Positions 53,866-62,685 are shown, numbered from the stretch's first letter. The stretch: 64,000 nt of DNA from Streptomyces sp. Q6 (GCF_036967205.1 NZ_CP146022.1:62001-126000); one strand, 5' to 3'. Made by a program: numbers and translations. The notes: generated by a model from the sequence alone, not told the origin.

Positions 53866-54563
53866 GAGAAGTCCGTCCGGAACTCGCGCAGTTCGACGCT
53901 CCCGGACCGTGCCATGGGACAGCGGGAGAGGTAGTCGATCGCCTCCTGCCACGCGCCGTCGATGAACACGATGCCGGACACCGACCCGGGTCCGTCCGTG
54001 TACGCGCCGTCGGTGATCAGCAGCTCTTCTCCCCTGCGGCGCACGAGGGTGGCGTCCTCGACGGGACGCAGGTGCTCGCCGCCCAGATAGCGGCCGGTGG
54101 CCAGGCCCTCACGGACCCACGCGGCCACGGCTTCGCGGGCCGGGGTGAAGGGCGGCGCGCTCGGCTCCGTCCGCAGGATGCCGAGGAACCGGGAAGCCGG
54201 CATGTCGCCCTCGTGCGGAACGTTCTCGGTTCCCGCTCCCAGGTCCAACGCCTCGACCGGTCGGATCTCCATGCGTCCACCCGTTGCCATCGGGTGCGCG
54301 GCGGCCACTTCGATCGCCTCGTCGAGATCGGCGGCCTCGATGAGGTCGTACCCCGCGATCCACTCGGCCGTCTCCGCGAACGGGCCGTCGGTGACCAGCA
54401 CGTGGTCGTCACGGACGCGAACCGTCCGCGCCTCGCCGACCGGCTTGAGCGGCATTCCCTCGATCCGGACGCCTCGGTCGTTCCACTTCTTCACCCACGC
54501 CTCGGGGGCCTCGTCGGTCGGCTCCCCCGCCGGGTCGGTCGCGACGAACAGCACGTACTTCAT
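53862..54563 (-). CDS. Double DGPF/YCII-domain protein
   Basis: The 233-residue protein has two copies of the DGPF/YCII fold: VLVTDGPFAETAEWIAGYDL near residue 56 and LLITDGAYTDGPGSVSGIVF near residue 180. Genes of this type are the usual partners of ECF42 sigma factors and may be their target or regulator. It is the upstream gene of the two-gene operon. Confidence 0.88.
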   Translation of the reverse strand: MKYVLFVATDPAGEPTDEAPEAWVKKWNDRGVRIEGMPLKPVGEARTVRVRDDHVLVTDGPFAETAEWIAGYDLIEAADLDEAIEVAAAHPMATGGRMEIRPVEALDLGAGTENVPHEGDMPASRFLGILRTEPSAPPFTPAREAVAAWVREGLATGRYLGGEHLRPVEDATLVRRRGEELLITDGAYTDGPGSVSGIVFIDGAWQEAIDYLSRCPMARSGSVELREFRTDFS

Positions 54564-54666
54564 GGCGTTCTCCTCTCGAGCGTTTTACCTCAACGACGAA
54601 GAGCGTTCGCGGAATCCGACAACGAGGCCAGGAAAAGAAGTATGAGTTTCACGGAGACCGACGCCG

Positions 54667-54717
54667 TGGGCGCGCCGCCGTCTGTCCGGGCTGTCCGGAC
54701 AGACGGCGGCGCGCCCA
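54667..54717. terminator. 23-bp perfect hairpin between the transpeptidase and DGPF genes
   Basis: Bases 54667-54689 and 54695-54717 are perfect inverted copies around a five-base loop. It lies 49 bases beyond the L,D-transpeptidase stop on its strand, so it probably ends that transcript. Confidence 0.8.
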
Positions 54718-54765
54718 TGGTCGTGCGGGACGATGACGTCGACGGGATTGCCGCCGAGCGGTCGG

Positions 54766-55476
54766 TCAGGTGCCGGGCTTGCGGCCGTAGACGAAGACGT
54801 CGTCCCCGTTGTGCAGGAGAGCCCAGTACTTCTTGGCCGTGGCTGACGTCATGTTGACGCAGCCGTGCGATCCGGGCGGGTTCCACATGCTCACGCCGAC
54901 CGAGTGGAAGGCCTGACCGCCGTCGAAGAACTGGCTGTACGGCATGGCGACGTGGTAGATGCTCGACACGTGGTCGATGTGGCGCCAGTAGATCTTCTTC
55001 AGACCGGTGCGCGTCTCGTACCCGTTGCGCCCGGTGCGGACGGGGACCGGCCCGTAGACCAGGTCTTTCCCGTCCTGGATCCAACTGAGCTGGAGCGTGA
55101 GGTCGACGCAGGCTATGCGCCCCTTGTTGACGGGGCACTTGCCGCTCTTGTTGGGGTTGGTGCCGACCGCTTTCTGCTTGTTCATCAGGTCCATCACACC
55201 CCAGGTGACGGGGCCGGCGTAGCCGCTCGTCGGCGTGATCCCGTGCTTGCCCTGGAACGCCTTGATGACCTTGCAGTCGGCGGCGGACTGCTTGCCGTCG
55301 ACCGGGCGGCCGAGGAACGTCTCCACCTGCTTCTGGTACGGCCCGGTCTGTGTGCTGCAACCGCTGGCCGCCACGGCCGGAGCGGTTCCGAGCGCCACGA
55401 GTAGCGGCGCGGCGAGCGCGGTGATCCCGACCGCGGCCACGGCACGTCTCCGCTTGTCTCCCATGGTGTCCCCCAT
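54766..55476 (-). CDS. L,D-transpeptidase (YkuD family), secreted
   Basis: The 236-residue exported protein has a signal peptide, a peptidoglycan-binding-like N-terminal region (PYQKQVETFLGRPVDGKQSA) and the YkuD catalytic motif SHGCVNMTSATA with the active cysteine. These form 3-3 cross-links or attach proteins to peptidoglycan. The ATG at 55476 has GGAGAGGA upstream. Confidence 0.87.
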   Translation of the reverse strand: MGDTMGDKRRRAVAAVGITALAAPLLVALGTAPAVAASGCSTQTGPYQKQVETFLGRPVDGKQSAADCKVIKAFQGKHGITPTSGYAGPVTWGVMDLMNKQKAVGTNPNKSGKCPVNKGRIACVDLTLQLSWIQDGKDLVYGPVPVRTGRNGYETRTGLKKIYWRHIDHVSSIYHVAMPYSQFFDGGQAFHSVGVSMWNPPGSHGCVNMTSATAKKYWALLHNGDDVFVYGRKPGT

Positions 55477-55773
55477 GACTGTTCCTCTCCCCGGTGTCGA
55501 ACCACGCGATCGGCCGACCACGTTCCTGACCAGCTAGACCCGCCGTCGACTTGCCACGTTGTACCGCCGTGGGGCTTGGTACCGAACGGTGACATAAGCG
55601 TCGAAGGTGACTGGCCGACGGAGTCTCGGTGTGAGCGGGCCACGGTTCGTCGCCTGCTGCTCACCGCCCGTTGTGACCGTCCGGCAACGGTCGTGCGGAT
55701 TTCATGTGTTTGAAAACGCCTCAGACGATCACACGCTTATGCAGTACTTATTTCTGCTGGTTGGAGGCGCAAC

Positions 55774-56043
55774 GTGGGAATCATCGCGTGGATCATCATC
55801 GGGCTGCTGGCTGGGATCATCGCCAAGATGCTGCTGCCGGGCAAGGACCCGGGCGGCATCATCATCACCCTGCTCATCGGCGTCGCCGGCGGCCTCCTGG
55901 GCGGCTGGCTCGGAAAGGTCATCTTCGGAGTCGACTCGATCGACGGCTTCTTCGACCTCTCCACCTGGATAGCCGCCGTCGTCGGCTCCCTCATCCTCCT
56001 GATCCTCTACCGCGTGATCACCGGCAACCGCCGCCACGCCTGA
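55774..56043 (+). CDS. GlsB/YeaQ/YmgE family stress membrane protein
   Basis: The 89-residue protein has three hydrophobic segments and the family glycine-rich pattern GLLAGIIAKMLLPGKDPGG and GVAGGLLGGWLGKVIFG. The GTG has GGAGGCG upstream. The family responds to envelope or general stress; its molecular role is unclear. It is followed by a strong terminator. Confidence 0.9.
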   Translation: MGIIAWIIIGLLAGIIAKMLLPGKDPGGIIITLLIGVAGGLLGGWLGKVIFGVDSIDGFFDLSTWIAAVVGSLILLILYRVITGNRRHA

Positions 56044-56074
56044 ACGTCGCCGCCCCAGGGCGGCACCCGCACGC

Positions 56075-56108
56075 AACGGCTCCGCCCTCTCGTGAGGGCG
56101 GAGCCGTT
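56075..56108. terminator. 15-bp hairpin terminator between convergent genes
   Basis: AACGGCTCCGCCCTC and its inverse flank a TCGT loop between the GlsB-like gene and the secreted protein gene on the other strand. Confidence 0.85.
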
Positions 56109-56122
56109 GACGCGTACGCGGG

Positions 56123-56746
56123 TCAGCGCAGCTTGTTGACCGCCGTCACCGTCGTCCGCTTGAAGCCGGCCACCGGAGCGTCGCGGTAGGAGCCCATCTG
56201 ACCCCAGCGGACCACCGTCACGATGTTGCCGTCGCGCCCCACCGAGAACAGATTGATGTCGGACGCGCCCCACGTGGTCGTGGTGTGTACGCCATAGACG
56301 TAGGCGCCTTCCTCCACCGGAAGTCGGCCGTAGTACTTCTGCGTGGCGCTCACCTCCGGGTCCTGCTTCTCCACGGAGGCGGCACACCCGGCGAGGTCCT
56401 TGCGCAGCAACGCCGCGAAGTCCTTGGCGCGCTGCGCACTGCGCTCGACGACCGTCACCTGGAGAGCGGTGGCATCGAGGTCGGTGGAGTAAGCGCGGTG
56501 CAGGGAGATCGACGGCAGGGCTTCGCCCACGCACATCGGCAGCGGGTCAGGCTGTCCGGCCGTGACCGGCCCCGCGTACCACGGCGACGACGCGTGCGGC
56601 GGCAGCTGGGACGCGGACAGGAACCTCGGCGTGCCGGAGGCGACGGCGGCCGTCGCCGTCGTCGCTACGGCCGCCGTCGCGGCCACGACCGCGGTCAGTG
56701 CCCATGCGGCTCTGCGGGTGTGGGTGCGGATGCCCGTGTTCACCAT
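56123..56746 (-). CDS. Secreted sensor-domain-like protein
   Basis: The 207-residue protein has an Ala-rich signal segment (ALTAVVAATAAVATTATAAV) and then a domain with two cysteines and VERSAQRAKDFAALLRKDLAG. The motif order resembles extracytoplasmic PknH-type sensor domains, without a kinase attached. It converges on the GlsB-like gene. Confidence 0.65.
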   Translation of the reverse strand: MVNTGIRTHTRRAAWALTAVVAATAAVATTATAAVASGTPRFLSASQLPPHASSPWYAGPVTAGQPDPLPMCVGEALPSISLHRAYSTDLDATALQVTVVERSAQRAKDFAALLRKDLAGCAASVEKQDPEVSATQKYYGRLPVEEGAYVYGVHTTTTWGASDINLFSVGRDGNIVTVVRWGQMGSYRDAPVAGFKRTTVTAVNKLR

Positions 56747-56916
56747 CGTCGTATCCCCCTACTTGATCGGCCATGTCATGACATACGCCGGTTCAACTTG
56801 CTCTGTCTGTCCTGTACGACCCGTCACGCGCCGCAGCCGTTGCCCCTGCTTGTGTCACGACTCTGTCACCGCCTGACGCGACGCGGCGGCGACCCGTGGC
56901 CCGCCTCCGTCGCGGG

Positions 56917-57522
56917 CTAGTAGCTGTCGTAGGCGGGCTTGCCGTTGGGGCGGTAGACGGCGAGGACGGTGCCGCCCTTCGTCGTGGAGACGCTGACCGG
57001 CTCCAGCCTCGTGGGGATCGCTCCGTCGGCGAACAGCCTCTTTCCCGTGCCGATGATCACGGGGTGGATGGTCAGCCGGTACTCGTCGACGAGGTCGTGG
57101 CGCATGAGGGTCTGGGCGAGATCGCCACTGCCCACGACGTTGATGTCGCCGCCGTCGGATTCCTTCAGCGTGCGCACGGCCTGCACCACGTCGCCGTCCA
57201 GCAGCGTGGAGTTCTGCCACTCCAGGGACGTCAGGGTCCGGGACGCCACGTATTTGGGGGTGCTGTTCATCCGCTCCGTGAACGGGTTGGCGGGATCGGC
57301 GGTCGGCCAGTACGACGCGAAGATCTCGTACGTCTTGCGACCGAGCAGCATCGCGTCGGAGTGCTGGTACCAGCCCGCGATGGCCTCGCCGACCTCGTCG
57401 TCGGACGCGTTCTTCTGCCAGCCGCCGTGTTCGAAGCCGCTTTCCGCGTCCTCGTCCGGGCCACCCGGCGCCTGCAGCACACCGTCGAGCGTCAGAAACG
57501 TGCAGACAACAATCTTGCGCAT
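56917..57522 (-). CDS. Dihydrofolate-reductase-like (RibD C-terminal) protein
   Basis: The 201-residue protein begins KIVVCTFLTLDGVLQAPGGP and has MLLGRKTYEIFASYWP, DINVVGSGDLAQTLMRH and VDEYRLTIHPVIIGTGKRLF, the signature of the YwjB/YyaP-type reductase family. It uses NADPH, but the natural substrate is unknown. GGGAG precedes the ATG at 57522. Confidence 0.88.
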   Translation of the reverse strand: MRKIVVCTFLTLDGVLQAPGGPDEDAESGFEHGGWQKNASDDEVGEAIAGWYQHSDAMLLGRKTYEIFASYWPTADPANPFTERMNSTPKYVASRTLTSLEWQNSTLLDGDVVQAVRTLKESDGGDINVVGSGDLAQTLMRHDLVDEYRLTIHPVIIGTGKRLFADGAIPTRLEPVSVSTTKGGTVLAVYRPNGKPAYDSY

Positions 57523-57869
57523 GATGCGCTCCCTTCGTCGACAGGTAGACCACAGCGCCACCACAAAGTCATCGGTCCGTGAGGCTGTGGGTGACGGCCC
57601 CGCTCAGACCCCAGAAAGCGGTGGGAGAGAGAGGATCTCTCTGCACCGGGCAGACGAGGATCTGACACTCCATCAGCCGCAAAAGGTCTTATCAGTCGCA
57701 TTCAGGGCATACCTTTGTGGTGCCAGATCCAGCAGCAGAGCGGCAGCGCGACGCGGGCAACTCCTCCACGCGTCCTGGCGCGCCCCTCGCGACACGGGGT
57801 ATCTCTTCCTTCGGGACAGCCGACGGGGGTGGGGAGTTGGCCCGGGTAGGGAAAGTGCGGCGGCCCGCG
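57523..57869. other. Divergent promoter region (347 bp)
   Basis: It lies between the reductase (minus) and the membrane protein (plus). A GTG at 57717 would extend the latter with unconvincing sequence. No operator motif was recognised. Confidence 0.4.
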
Positions 57870-58556
57870 ATGCCGTCGTGGATGCGAAGACTTCACGGGC
57901 GCGCCAGTTCTTCTCGGGAGCAGCGTGCGCGCGTCGCCTCCGAGCTACGTGCTCAGGGGCGCTACGGCCCCGAACTCCGCGAAGTGCTGCCCGCCTTCGC
58001 GGCGCTCGGGCTCGCGGTGCTCGGTGCGGTGCTCGTTCTCGCGCTGCTCACGCGTGAGTACGGGGCGAGTGGTCTGATCGTGGGCGTGCTGCTGCTGGGA
58101 CTACTCGGTGGCGCCGGCTGGTTCGGGCGGCGGCTCGTCGCGCACCGGGTCCGAGGCCGGTACAGCCCGGCCGAGTTGCGCCGGCTCGACCAGCGCGGTC
58201 TGGCCCGCGCCGTCGAACGGATGCTGCGCCGCGACGGCTGGCAGGTCACGGATCTGAGCGACGGCGACCGCATGCGGCTCTATGCGCGCGACCGTCTGGG
58301 CCGCGAACTCGACGTCGCGGTCCGGCCCACGGTGGAGACCCCGCCCCAGGAGAACGTGAGCGGGGCCGAGCGGATACGGGAGTCGGGGCGGCACGGCGCC
58401 GACCGGTTCCTGCAACTCTTCGTCAGCCAGGACGCGTTCAGCCCTTCCGATGTCATGTGGGCCTCCCGGCAGGACGACGTACGACTCGTCGACGGGCAGC
58501 GGCTGCGGCGGTGGGCGGCCGGTGTGCCCTTCGACCGGCTCGATCGGCCGGGTTGA
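57870..58556 (+). CDS. Membrane protein with a restriction-endonuclease-like domain
   Basis: The 228-residue protein has two hydrophobic segments (AFAALGLAVLGAVLVLALLT; GLIVGVLLLGLLGGAGWFG), followed by a soluble domain (LDQRGLARAVERMLRRDGWQ, LYARDRLGRELDVAVRPT). The domain is similar to the Mrr-like fold of DUF2034 proteins. The expected lysine of the active site is not obvious. The start is uncertain; an ATG four codons later is possible. Confidence 0.6.
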   Translation: MPSWMRRLHGRASSSREQRARVASELRAQGRYGPELREVLPAFAALGLAVLGAVLVLALLTREYGASGLIVGVLLLGLLGGAGWFGRRLVAHRVRGRYSPAELRRLDQRGLARAVERMLRRDGWQVTDLSDGDRMRLYARDRLGRELDVAVRPTVETPPQENVSGAERIRESGRHGADRFLQLFVSQDAFSPSDVMWASRQDDVRLVDGQRLRRWAAGVPFDRLDRPG

Positions 58557-58691
58557 CCGGCCGCGACGGAGGTCAGGAGGCTCCCGCGGCGCGGGCCCGA
58601 CGAGCGGGACGGGCTTTCAGACCGCGCTGCCCCTTCAGCTGACGCGCGTACCCGTACCTGGTACCGGCTTGTCCTGGAGCGTGATCCGCTC

Positions 58692-59057
58692 TCACCTCTG
58701 CGTCGAGTCGACTCGTGCGTGGGCGCGTTCGATGTCGGGGACGTGACGCTCGGCCCACGCCCGCACGGCACGCAGCGGCACCAGCAGGGAGCGGCCGAGG
58801 TCGGTGAGGGCGTACTCGACGTGCGGGGGATGCGCGGCGATCTGCGTGCGCGAGATCAGGCCGTCGTACTCCATCGCCCGCAGCGTCTCCGTGAGGGCCT
58901 TGGGCGTGATGCCCCGGATGTGCGCCTTGAGTTCGGTGAAGCGCATCGGCCCGTCGTCGAGCGCGTTGACGACGAACACCGTCCAGCGCGCCCCGATCCT
59001 GTGCAGGACGGTGCGGCTGGGGCAGGTCGCGGCCATGACGTTGTATGCCTTGCCCAT
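58692..59057 (-). CDS. HxlR family transcriptional regulator
   Basis: The 121-residue winged-helix regulator has the HxlR core IGARWTVFVVNALDDGPMRF, ITPKALTETLRAMEYDGLIS and VEYALTDLGRSLLVPLRAV. A cysteine in the N-terminal ATCPSRTVLHRIG segment may sense redox or electrophiles. The ATG at 59057 follows the family start. It is preceded by three GGATAC repeats that may be its own operator. Confidence 0.87.
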   Translation of the reverse strand: MGKAYNVMAATCPSRTVLHRIGARWTVFVVNALDDGPMRFTELKAHIRGITPKALTETLRAMEYDGLISRTQIAAHPPHVEYALTDLGRSLLVPLRAVRAWAERHVPDIERAHARVDSTQR

Positions 59058-59077
59058 GCATGGCTCCCAGTAGCGTT

Positions 59078-59102
59078 GCGGATACGGATACGGATATAGA
59101 AG
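59078..59102. promoter_or_regulatory. GGATAC direct repeats and GTATACC box upstream of the HxlR gene
   Basis: GGATAC occurs two and a half times in tandem (GGATACGGATACGGATATAG), followed closely by GGTATACC. HxlR-type regulators bind such repeats near their own promoters. Assignment is tentative. Confidence 0.4.
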
Positions 59103-59354
59103 GTATACCGCCGTGGACGTGGCTCCTCCCGGATCCGCGATCCTCCTCCGAAAGTCCTCCATCAGCCCGCCGTGACGGTCGCCGGAGCGATCGCTCCGGT
59201 CGCGCTTTCGGGATCGCCGTCCACCGGATCCGCCGCGATCAGCACCCGGCGACGATCGGCGGCAGCGTCGTCGGCACGACACTCGCCAGCGTGACCGGCA
59301 GACTGCCGACCACAGCACGGGCCCGCATCGGGGACGGGTAGCGCGGCGTTCGAA

Positions 59355-60257
59355 TCAAGCCCCGCCGACGACGATCGACAGGGGCTCGTAGGCGACGGCG
59401 GAACTCACGGACAGACCGCCGCAGGTCAACTGTCGCGGCGGAGCCCGGTGGGAGCGCACGTCGACGTCGTACACCGGGGAGCGGAGCGAGCGGCTCGTGA
59501 CACGTACGAACCAGCGGTCGCCGTCGCGCGAGGTCTCCTCGATCGCGTAGTGGTGGCGCCCCGCCGGGCCGTAGCGGCTCAGGAGGGCTGCCACCGCCAC
59601 CTGTTGAGCGGGGAGGAGGTTCGTGAACCCGCGCAGGTGGTCGGCGTGCACTCGGTCGGCGAGGTGCTGCTCCACTGCGGTGACGGCCGACGCGGCGTCG
59701 AGATTGCCGTAGTAGACGCCGTCGGGGGCGACGACGACGTTGGCGGCGAACCTGTCGCCCCCGACATGCGTGCACTCCCACACCAGGTCGGGCCAGCGCT
59801 CGCTCAGGGCACGTCCGACGGGCCGGCCCCGCACGGCGCAGCACACGTCGTGCATGCCGTGGGCGCAGACCAGGACGACGGGCGGGGCCCCCAGGTCGCC
59901 GGGGGTGTCCAGGGCGTCGGCGATATCCGCGAGATCCTCGTCCCGCCGCCAGGTGCCCCAGGTCTGGCGGTGAGCGCCGTCGTTCCCGTAGCGCAGGACC
60001 GCCCAGCGGGGTGGCCCCGCGGGTCCGCGGCGCCCGTGGCGCCGGATGAGCAGGATCCGGGCCCGCACAGCGTGAGCGGCGGCAAACACCCGCTGCTTGG
60101 TGACGGGTTCGAGGGGCAGGCCGTCGAACCCGTTGGGCGGCCAGCCCCCTCGGTACTCGATGAGGACCCACGTCGAGCCGTAGGGGGCCGTGCCCGCAAG
60201 GGAGTCGCCCCGGAGGCGGGCGGCGTCTGCGCAGAAGAACCGGGCCGCCGCGTTCAT
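59355..60257 (-). CDS. Sucrase-ferredoxin-like (Apd1-type) Fe-S protein
   Basis: The 300-residue protein starts AARFFCADAARLRGDSLAGT and has CAHGMHDVCCAVRGRP (Cys131, Cys139, Cys140) and CTHVGGDRFAANVVV (His164, Asp168). It is a thioredoxin-like [2Fe-2S] protein of the Suc_Fer/Apd1 family; in yeast Apd1 the cluster uses two cysteines and two histidines. Here the second histidine position is aspartate. The ATG at 60257 lies 13 bases beyond the JmjC stop, and a GTG three codons earlier would be nearly overlapping. It is the redox partner candidate of the upstream oxygenase. Confidence 0.8.
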   Translation of the reverse strand: MNAAARFFCADAARLRGDSLAGTAPYGSTWVLIEYRGGWPPNGFDGLPLEPVTKQRVFAAAHAVRARILLIRRHGRRGPAGPPRWAVLRYGNDGAHRQTWGTWRRDEDLADIADALDTPGDLGAPPVVLVCAHGMHDVCCAVRGRPVGRALSERWPDLVWECTHVGGDRFAANVVVAPDGVYYGNLDAASAVTAVEQHLADRVHADHLRGFTNLLPAQQVAVAALLSRYGPAGRHHYAIEETSRDGDRWFVRVTSRSLRSPVYDVDVRSHRAPPRQLTCGGLSVSSAVAYEPLSIVVGGA

Positions 60258-60267
60258 CGCGGCCACA

Positions 60268-61473
60268 TCACGGCCCTGCGGGCACCAGGACGCCCGCGCG
60301 CAGGAGCCGCTCGGCCCGTTCCAGGCCGAGGTCTCCGGCCGTGTGGACGTCGCCGTCCAACAGGCATCGCACCGCTGCCAGATCCTGCTCCGGGAAGTCG
60401 AGCCAGCCCACGCGCGTGTGCAGTCGGGCGCCTTCCAGCCGTGCCTCCAGCGCATCCCGCAGTCGCAGCCGGGTGTCAGGGGCCAGGCCGGCGACCGCCT
60501 GGAGCTGGGCCAGCGGCCCCAGCGGCGCGGGGCGGGCCTGGCCGCGCCGCATGCGGTGGAACAGCGGGGCGGGGTCCGTCTCGGCCAGCGCCGCCAGGAG
60601 GCGTTCGCGTACCAGGGCCAGCTCATCGGCCGGTCCTTCGGTGCCCAGGGGCAGGGAGCCGCGCATCCGCGGGTCGTCCCGCAGCGCTGCCAGCGCCGAC
60701 CGGGTGAGCTGCTCGGCCAGGGCGTGGCGGGTCCAGGTGTGGACGCCGAGCGTCAGGTGGATCGAGACGGCGCCCTGCGCCTGGGCGGCGTGCAGCCAGC
60801 CGCGCGGCAGGTACAGGACGTCACCCGGCGCGAGGACGGTGTCGAGATGAGCCTCGCCCCGCGCGGCCTGCTCGACGTCGGAGCGGCGATCGGTCCAGGG
60901 CTGGTCGCGCAGCGGGTCCGGGTGCACCGGCTCGTGGATGATCCAGCGTTTGGTGCCCTCGATCTGCACGACGAACACGTCGTGCACGTCGTAGTGGTGG
61001 TCGAACCCGCGGTTCTGCGGCGGGGTGACGTACGCGTTGGCCTGCACCGGGTGCCCCAGCTCCGTGCCGAGCCGGGTGACGAGGTCCGCCACGGGTTCCC
61101 AGGTGCGGTGCAGCGCCTGGAGGACGAGGGTGGCTCCGTCGGCGAAGCCGCGCCACACGGCGGTGTCGTCGACCTGGTCCGTGATCGAGGCGCCGACGCC
61201 CGCCGACGAGGTGAACGACGCCTCCGGGAGCGTGGCGCCGTCCTTGGCCATCCGGAGGAAGGGGGTGCGCAGCCCGCGCCGGGAGATCAGTTCGTCGACG
61301 GCGCCCGCGGAGAACACGTCACTGAAGTCGTCGGCACCGCGGGTGAGGAGTGGGGCGCGCCCCCAGAAATCCTGGGCGAACTCCTCGCGGTCCCGGTGCG
61401 TCAGACGCGCGTCCAGGACGCCGCCGCCCTGCTGGGCGTCGACGTCCCGGAGTTCGAGGGGCGAGATGCTCAA
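60268..61473 (-). CDS. JmjC/cupin (ribosomal-oxygenase-like) 2-oxoglutarate oxygenase
   Basis: The 401-residue protein matches the cupin_4/JmjC family, with DFWGRAPLLTRGADD near residue 35, the iron facial triad His160-x-Asp162 (DHHYDVHD) and His228 (LPRGWLHAAQ), and LAPGDVLYLPRG. The closest characterised group (E. coli YcfD) hydroxylates arginine in ribosomal protein L16. Here the gene overlaps the repeat-protein gene by four bases, so that protein is the most likely substrate. The C-terminal 140 residues form a helical dimer or winged-helix domain. Confidence 0.85.
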   Translation of the reverse strand: MSISPLELRDVDAQQGGGVLDARLTHRDREEFAQDFWGRAPLLTRGADDFSDVFSAGAVDELISRRGLRTPFLRMAKDGATLPEASFTSSAGVGASITDQVDDTAVWRGFADGATLVLQALHRTWEPVADLVTRLGTELGHPVQANAYVTPPQNRGFDHHYDVHDVFVVQIEGTKRWIIHEPVHPDPLRDQPWTDRRSDVEQAARGEAHLDTVLAPGDVLYLPRGWLHAAQAQGAVSIHLTLGVHTWTRHALAEQLTRSALAALRDDPRMRGSLPLGTEGPADELALVRERLLAALAETDPAPLFHRMRRGQARPAPLGPLAQLQAVAGLAPDTRLRLRDALEARLEGARLHTRVGWLDFPEQDLAAVRCLLDGDVHTAGDLGLERAERLLRAGVLVPAGP

Positions 61474-61871
61474 ACGCCGCTGCCCGACTCGTCGGCCGCG
61501 CCGTCGGCTCCCCCGTCGTGCACGCCCGGGGTTCCTGTGGCGCCACCGTCCGCGGGACCTTCAGCGCCACCGTCGGCACCGCCATCGTGCACACCCGGCG
61601 TCCCGGCCGCACCGCCGTCAGCCGGACCTTCAGCCCCACCGTCAGCACCACCATCGTGCACACCCGGCGTCCCGGCCGCACCGCCGTCAGCCGGACCTTC
61701 AGCCCCACCGTCAGCACCACCATCGTGCACACCCGGCGTCCCGGCCGCACCGCCGTCAGCCGGACCTTCCGCCCCACCGTCAGCACCACCATCGTGCACG
61801 CCCGGCGTCCCGGCGGCACCGCCGTCGGCGGGGCCTTCCTGCTGGTTCGGGTCCTGCTCGGGGTTGGTCAT
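61470..61871 (-). CDS. Pentarepeat Gly/Ala/Asp-rich protein, candidate modified peptide precursor
   Basis: After an 11-residue lead (MTNPEQDPNQQ), this 133-residue protein is five near-identical 23-residue units of the type EGPADGGAAGTPGVHDGGAD plus GGA, ending ADESGSGV. It has no cysteine, no aromatic residue and no signal peptide. Each unit has His, several Asp and two Pro, residues that 2-oxoglutarate oxygenases can hydroxylate. GGAGGAG is seven bases from the ATG, and the stop overlaps the oxygenase ATG. The reading frame continues openly upstream without family features. Confidence 0.7.
   Translation of the reverse strand: MTNPEQDPNQQEGPADGGAAGTPGVHDGGADGGAEGPADGGAAGTPGVHDGGADGGAEGPADGGAAGTPGVHDGGADGGAEGPADGGAAGTPGVHDGGADGGAEGPADGGATGTPGVHDGGADGAADESGSGV
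61494..61838. repeat. 69-bp tandem repeat array, five units
   Basis: Units begin at 61555, 61624, 61693, 61762 and 61831 on a strict 69-bp period (measured at the same motif). The units starting at 61624 and 61693 are identical, so copy number probably changed recently. Confidence 0.9.
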
Positions 61872-62288
61872 GTCTCCTCCTGGGAATGGACGGCCGGGAC
61901 CGGGTGATCTCTCCGTGTACCCCCGTGTCCCCGCTTCCTCACCAAACTCACCCACGCGGATCTCTCCAGCAACTCCAGAGGTCTGTACGGTCCTGGGTCC
62001 GCCTTCGACCCGACGCTCTGGGAACCCTCGGCGTATGCGGTACGGGTTGCCGTGGGGCTCCACGAGCAGTTCGGCCGTGTCCGCGCACACGTCCGCGGCG
62101 CCCGTCTCCTTCGGCGAGGCCCGGCTCACGCCGCCGATTGTCGCGGAAGTCGTGCGCCCTATCGGCCGCACCCGGTCCGGCTACTTGCGGGGCCGTCGGC
62201 TCCGAGCAGCGGCATCCGGATGACCAGCGACAAACACGATCGGCTTTCGGACGACGAGTCCGTGGGCGCCAAGACGACCGTGCCTCTT
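61872..62288. other. Upstream region of the repeat-protein operon (417 bp)
   Basis: An open minus frame continues through this stretch, and short plus frames also exist, but none resembles a known family. The promoter of the repeat-protein operon should lie here; none could be assigned firmly. Confidence 0.4.
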
Positions 62289-62307
62289 AGAGATCGTCTC
62301 AACTGAC

Positions 62308-62685
62308 TTGATCACTAAGCTGGCGGCCGTAATGGCGATGGTGGGGCGTCTGGTGCCGGACGGGTTGTGGGAGTTGTTCCAGCGGGTGGTCCCGGCTGCG
62401 CCGGTGCGTCCGCAGGGTGGTGGCCGACGTCGGTATGGTCATCGAGAAGTGCTGGCGGCGATCGTGTTCGTGGCCACGACTGGGTGTACCTGGCGGCAGC
62501 TGCCGCCAGGCTTCGGCCCGTCCGGGCCAACCGCACACCGTCGTTTCACTGAGTGGAGCCGGGCTCGGGTATGGGGCAAGCTCTACCGCCTGGTGCTGGA
62601 CGAACTCGGCGCACGTGGAGCGTTGGACTGGTCCCGGTGCGCGATCGACTCGGTGAACATGCGGGCAACGAGAGGGGGGACCTGA
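62308..62685 (+). CDS. IS5-type transposase, OrfA part
   Basis: The 125-residue frame (TTG start; ATG at 62332 possible) has the N-terminal transposase domain WELFQRVVPAAPVRPQGGGR, GCTWRQLPPGFGPSGPTAHR and the first catalytic Asp in RCAIDSVNMRA. It ends just after a G6 run in AGAGGGGGGACC. A -1 slip there joins it smoothly to OrfB, giving RGGDLTGPNPVDRG. Confidence 0.75.
   Translation: MITKLAAVMAMVGRLVPDGLWELFQRVVPAAPVRPQGGGRRRYGHREVLAAIVFVATTGCTWRQLPPGFGPSGPTAHRRFTEWSRARVWGKLYRLVLDELGARGALDWSRCAIDSVNMRATRGGT

Noticed and set aside
54667-54717. Small regulatory RNA at the 23-bp hairpin
   Set aside because: It sits just past a stop codon and is fully explained as a terminator; no promoter was seen.
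61494-61838. CRISPR or non-coding repeat array
   Set aside because: The 69-bp period keeps a reading frame in the minus strand with a good ribosome-binding site and coupling to the next gene, so a repeat protein is more likely.
60190-62223. 677-codon open frame on the plus strand
   Set aside because: It lies antisense to the Suc_Fer, JmjC and repeat-protein genes; its composition is that of a GC-rich shadow frame with no family motif.
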